In this document: positions 62,331 to 64,000 of the stretch, one piece after another
Layout of the letters: every line of letters starts with the position of its first letter
Position numbering within the stretch: position 1 is the first letter of the stretch
Source: Mesostigma viride
Taxonomy: Eukaryota; Streptophyta; Mesostigmatophyceae; Mesostigmatales; Mesostigmataceae
DNA length: 64,000 nucleotides
Assembly: GCA_009746045.1 (NCBI GenBank)
Contig: RPFO01000154.1
Location: 4,875,137-4,939,136 of the forward strand
Reading direction: 5' to 3'
Notes under the pieces: model-generated
What the model was told of the DNA's origin: nothing
What the model saw: only the letters and a program-made list of their open reading frames with translations
The model's database searches: none
Position numbers and translations under genes: made by a program

Positions 62331-62373
62331 CAAAAATTTAAACAGTGCTGGACACGACACTAGAAGCCAGTTC

Positions 62374-62490
62374 ACGCCTTAAGTTGGGTTTTCGCTAGTA
62401 CAGCCAGCAGCCTTAAGTTGGGTTCGCCAAGCAGCCAACTGCGACCCAACTTAAGGCGTGAACCCAACTTAAGCCAACCCAACTTAAGGC
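62374..62490. repeat. AACCCAACTTAAGGCG inverted repeat cluster
   Basis: CGCCTTAAGTTGGGTT occurs twice in forward or partial form (62378, 62411) and AACCCAACTTAAGGCG three times in inverted or partial form (62444, 62461, 62475). The segment can therefore fold in alternative hairpins. A CTGTACAG string follows. Confidence 0.75.
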
Positions 62491-62499
62491 GTGAATGAC

Positions 62500-62586
62500 T
62501 GTACAGGGAACCTTTCGTTGTGCTGCAAAGTAACATTTTGTGGCAATGTACCGTTGTACGAGTAGTGAGTACTAATTCCTTTACAC
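62500..62586 (+). repeat. dispersed module D, copy 2
   Basis: ACAGGGAACCTTTCGTTG, then GCTGCAAAGTAACATTTTGTGG and GTACCGTTGTACGAGTAGTG followed by AGTACTA match 38858-38942. In that other copy a CAA array precedes it; here a palindromic cluster does. Confidence 0.7.
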
Positions 62587-63355
62587 CGTCCGCATTGGAA
62601 GTTTGTTATTATGGGTCAATTTTTGCCGTATTTGCATTACGAATAACCCTGGATTGTTTGTTGGGGAGCCAGTTAGAGTCCCGGGTTTTTATTATTTAAT
62701 TAAAACCTTTTGTTTGTTTGTTTGTCCTGCAGCCGTTCACGGCACTTGGGTACTTATTTAATTAAATTTCTTTTGTTTGTTTGGTAGATATGGTACACGC
62801 CGTCCCCAACCCGGCCCGGCGGCCCCCCTTTCGGCGGCCACAGGCTATAGTCAGTGGAGGTCTCAGGTCAGTGATACCCTATTTAATTGCTCAAGGCCCA
62901 GTATCGCACATGAGTAGTACATCTTACATGTACATCTGTAGACACGCTCAGGCCTCAGCCTCTACTGAGTACCGACCGACGTGCCCTGCCGAGGCAGTAG
63001 AGCGTGGATTGCTGGATGCAAAAGCGGTTCACTTGGTTCGCGCCTCACCCCGCGCTCGGCCTGAGTCTCGCGGTTTTTTTTCGATTTTCACGATATTTCA
63101 TGTTCCCCGCCTGTCCACTGAAGGTATTTTCGAAGGTTTTATGTACTTTTATATAATATAAAGTGTTTGTTTGTTTTCTCACAGGGCGACGACCCCGTGC
63201 CCACATGAGTTAATTAATTAATTTTGTTTGTTTGTTTGTTGAGTCCAGTCCTCAGCCCCCGGAGTTAATTAATTAATTTTCTTTTGTTTTTTTTATGGTT
63301 TTCAGCCAGAACATTTTCCAGAAGCTAATTATTTAGTTAGAACTTCCAACAAGAA
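62587..63355. repeat. four TTAATTAA + TTTG-run units; no gene
   Basis: TTTAATTAAAxxCTTTTGTTTGTTTG-type strings occur at about 62693, 62754, 63206 and 63263, each followed by unique sequence. A 126-codon frame (62781-63161) between them shows no domain. It might be a short repeat family or exons with repeated intron ends, but neither is supported. Confidence 0.4.
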
Positions 63356-63362
63356 AAAAGTG

Positions 63363-63392
63363 GGGGAGGGGGGGCTATCGCCCCCCCTCCCC
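63363..63392. repeat. perfect 12-bp G/C hairpin
   Basis: GGGGAGGGGGGG (63363-63374), loop CTATCG, and CCCCCCCTCCCC (63381-63392). It would form a very stable stem in RNA or single-stranded DNA. No T-run follows and there is no evidence for a terminator. Confidence 0.7.
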
Positions 63393-63719
63393 GACTTGAG
63401 AGGACGTGACTCGCCGCTAGCGGCCCAGAGGCCGATAGTCGACCTTCTGGGCGCCAACCGCACCGGCCCGCGCGACGCGCCAAGACCCTTCCACGGAGGA
63501 CGCGCGAGCGGACGATTCCGACCGGGACGAACCGCCTCCGTGCGCCACTCGCAACGGACCCTTCCCCGTGAACACCGTGAAAGCTCTCCGAGCGTGAGAT
63601 ACTTGGAAATTTCGTCACGTTCGTATCGAAATTAAAAATTCTGACAAATTTTCAGCTCGGACTGAACCACAATGAAATAATTCTGACAAATTTTATCCTG
63701 AACTATTTCGCATCATAAC

Positions 63720-63936
63720 ATGACTCCGTTGGGAGATCATCATGTAGCACTGGCTAACATATTCCCTTGCTGGATGGATGGAGGTAGGTGAAGAATTAAA
63801 CCTTTTTGAATGACCTTATTTGTCTAATTGTAATTGCCTAGCACAGTCTACCTAGAGGAGGGCCCTGATTGGCACAATTGTGGCCATGTACGTAATTATG
63901 CTACATGTCTGTCGTACATGATCTCCCAACTAGTCA
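63720..63936. repeat. second inverted hairpin-pair element
   Basis: ATGACTCCGTTGGGAGAT-CAT at 63720-63740 is identical to 5610-5630. A diverged inverse (two bases shorter) lies at 63918-63936 and is extended outward by TACATG. The 177 bases between show no ORF and do not resemble the interior at 5376-5609, so the shared feature is the ends. Confidence 0.55.
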
Positions 63937-64000
63937 TGTTATAATTTAATTTCATTTTAATGCTAGCATGTCTTGTTGCATGCCCTCAAAGCTAAAATTG

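Noticed and set aside
63363-63392. Rho-independent terminator
   Set aside because: Strong stem but no T-run, and the window is eukaryotic.

Overview
The window looks like nuclear DNA of a eukaryotic microbe, most likely a GC-rich green alga. This is inference from three things: spliced genes with GT-AG introns and C-rich acceptor tracts, a mixture of Ty1/copia, Ty3/chromovirus, LINE and Penelope-like retroelements, and abundant simple-sequence DNA. No bacterial operons, rRNA, convincing tRNA or CRISPR array were seen. Only three or four stretches look like host genes; most of the rest is nested, decayed mobile DNA.

Layout. 1-10.2 kb: LINE 3' tails, a copia RNase H fragment, short hairpin-plus-TTAA repeat modules, a broken PHD finger and a decayed LINE reverse transcriptase. 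10.2-15.4 kb: a 639-bp repeat, then a 4.5-kb block bounded by a perfect 32-bp inverted repeat. That block holds GTGTCACG-type satellite arrays, a 104-bp-arm foldback, a small membrane-protein ORF and a Penelope-like RT fragment. 16-21.2 kb: a nearly full-length but dead copia element on the minus strand. It has an unusual domain order (Gag, integrase, protease, RT, RNase H) and a UGA-CUAG junction between gag and pol. 21.2-29 kb: an unrecognised 321-aa ORF, the second 637-bp repeat copy, a LINE endonuclease fragment, another copia fragment, a chromovirus chromodomain remnant and a gag-like region. 29.1 kb: a 376-bp pure CCAT array. 31.1-34.4 kb (minus): a DEDDy 3'-5' exonuclease gene of the Mut-7/EXD type. 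35.6-38.6 kb (minus): a LINE with a restriction-enzyme-like endonuclease. 39.9-40.5 kb: a small hypothetical gene.

40.7-56.2 kb (plus) is the centrepiece. It is an approximately 15.5-kb, eleven-exon gene for a nonribosomal-peptide-synthetase-like protein: formyltransferase domain, condensation-like linker, adenylation domain, carrier domain, then three repeats of two membrane helices followed by a left-handed-beta-helix-like module. That C-terminal half matches the architecture of bacterial poly-amino-acid synthetases such as epsilon-poly-lysine synthetase (Pls). A single polypeptide could therefore activate an amino acid, tether it and process it at a membrane, with the formyltransferase modifying an amine. 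One of its introns carries a higher-order minisatellite. Several reading-frame changes in this gene and in the neighbouring LINE fall on G or C homopolymers, which points to length errors in the assembly rather than true pseudogenes.

56.2-64 kb: a second copia gag and integrase fragment, a polypurine GGGA tract of nearly 700 bp, a 737-bp non-autonomous DNA transposon with perfect 8-bp target-site duplications and an internal 41-bp satellite, and further palindromic repeats.
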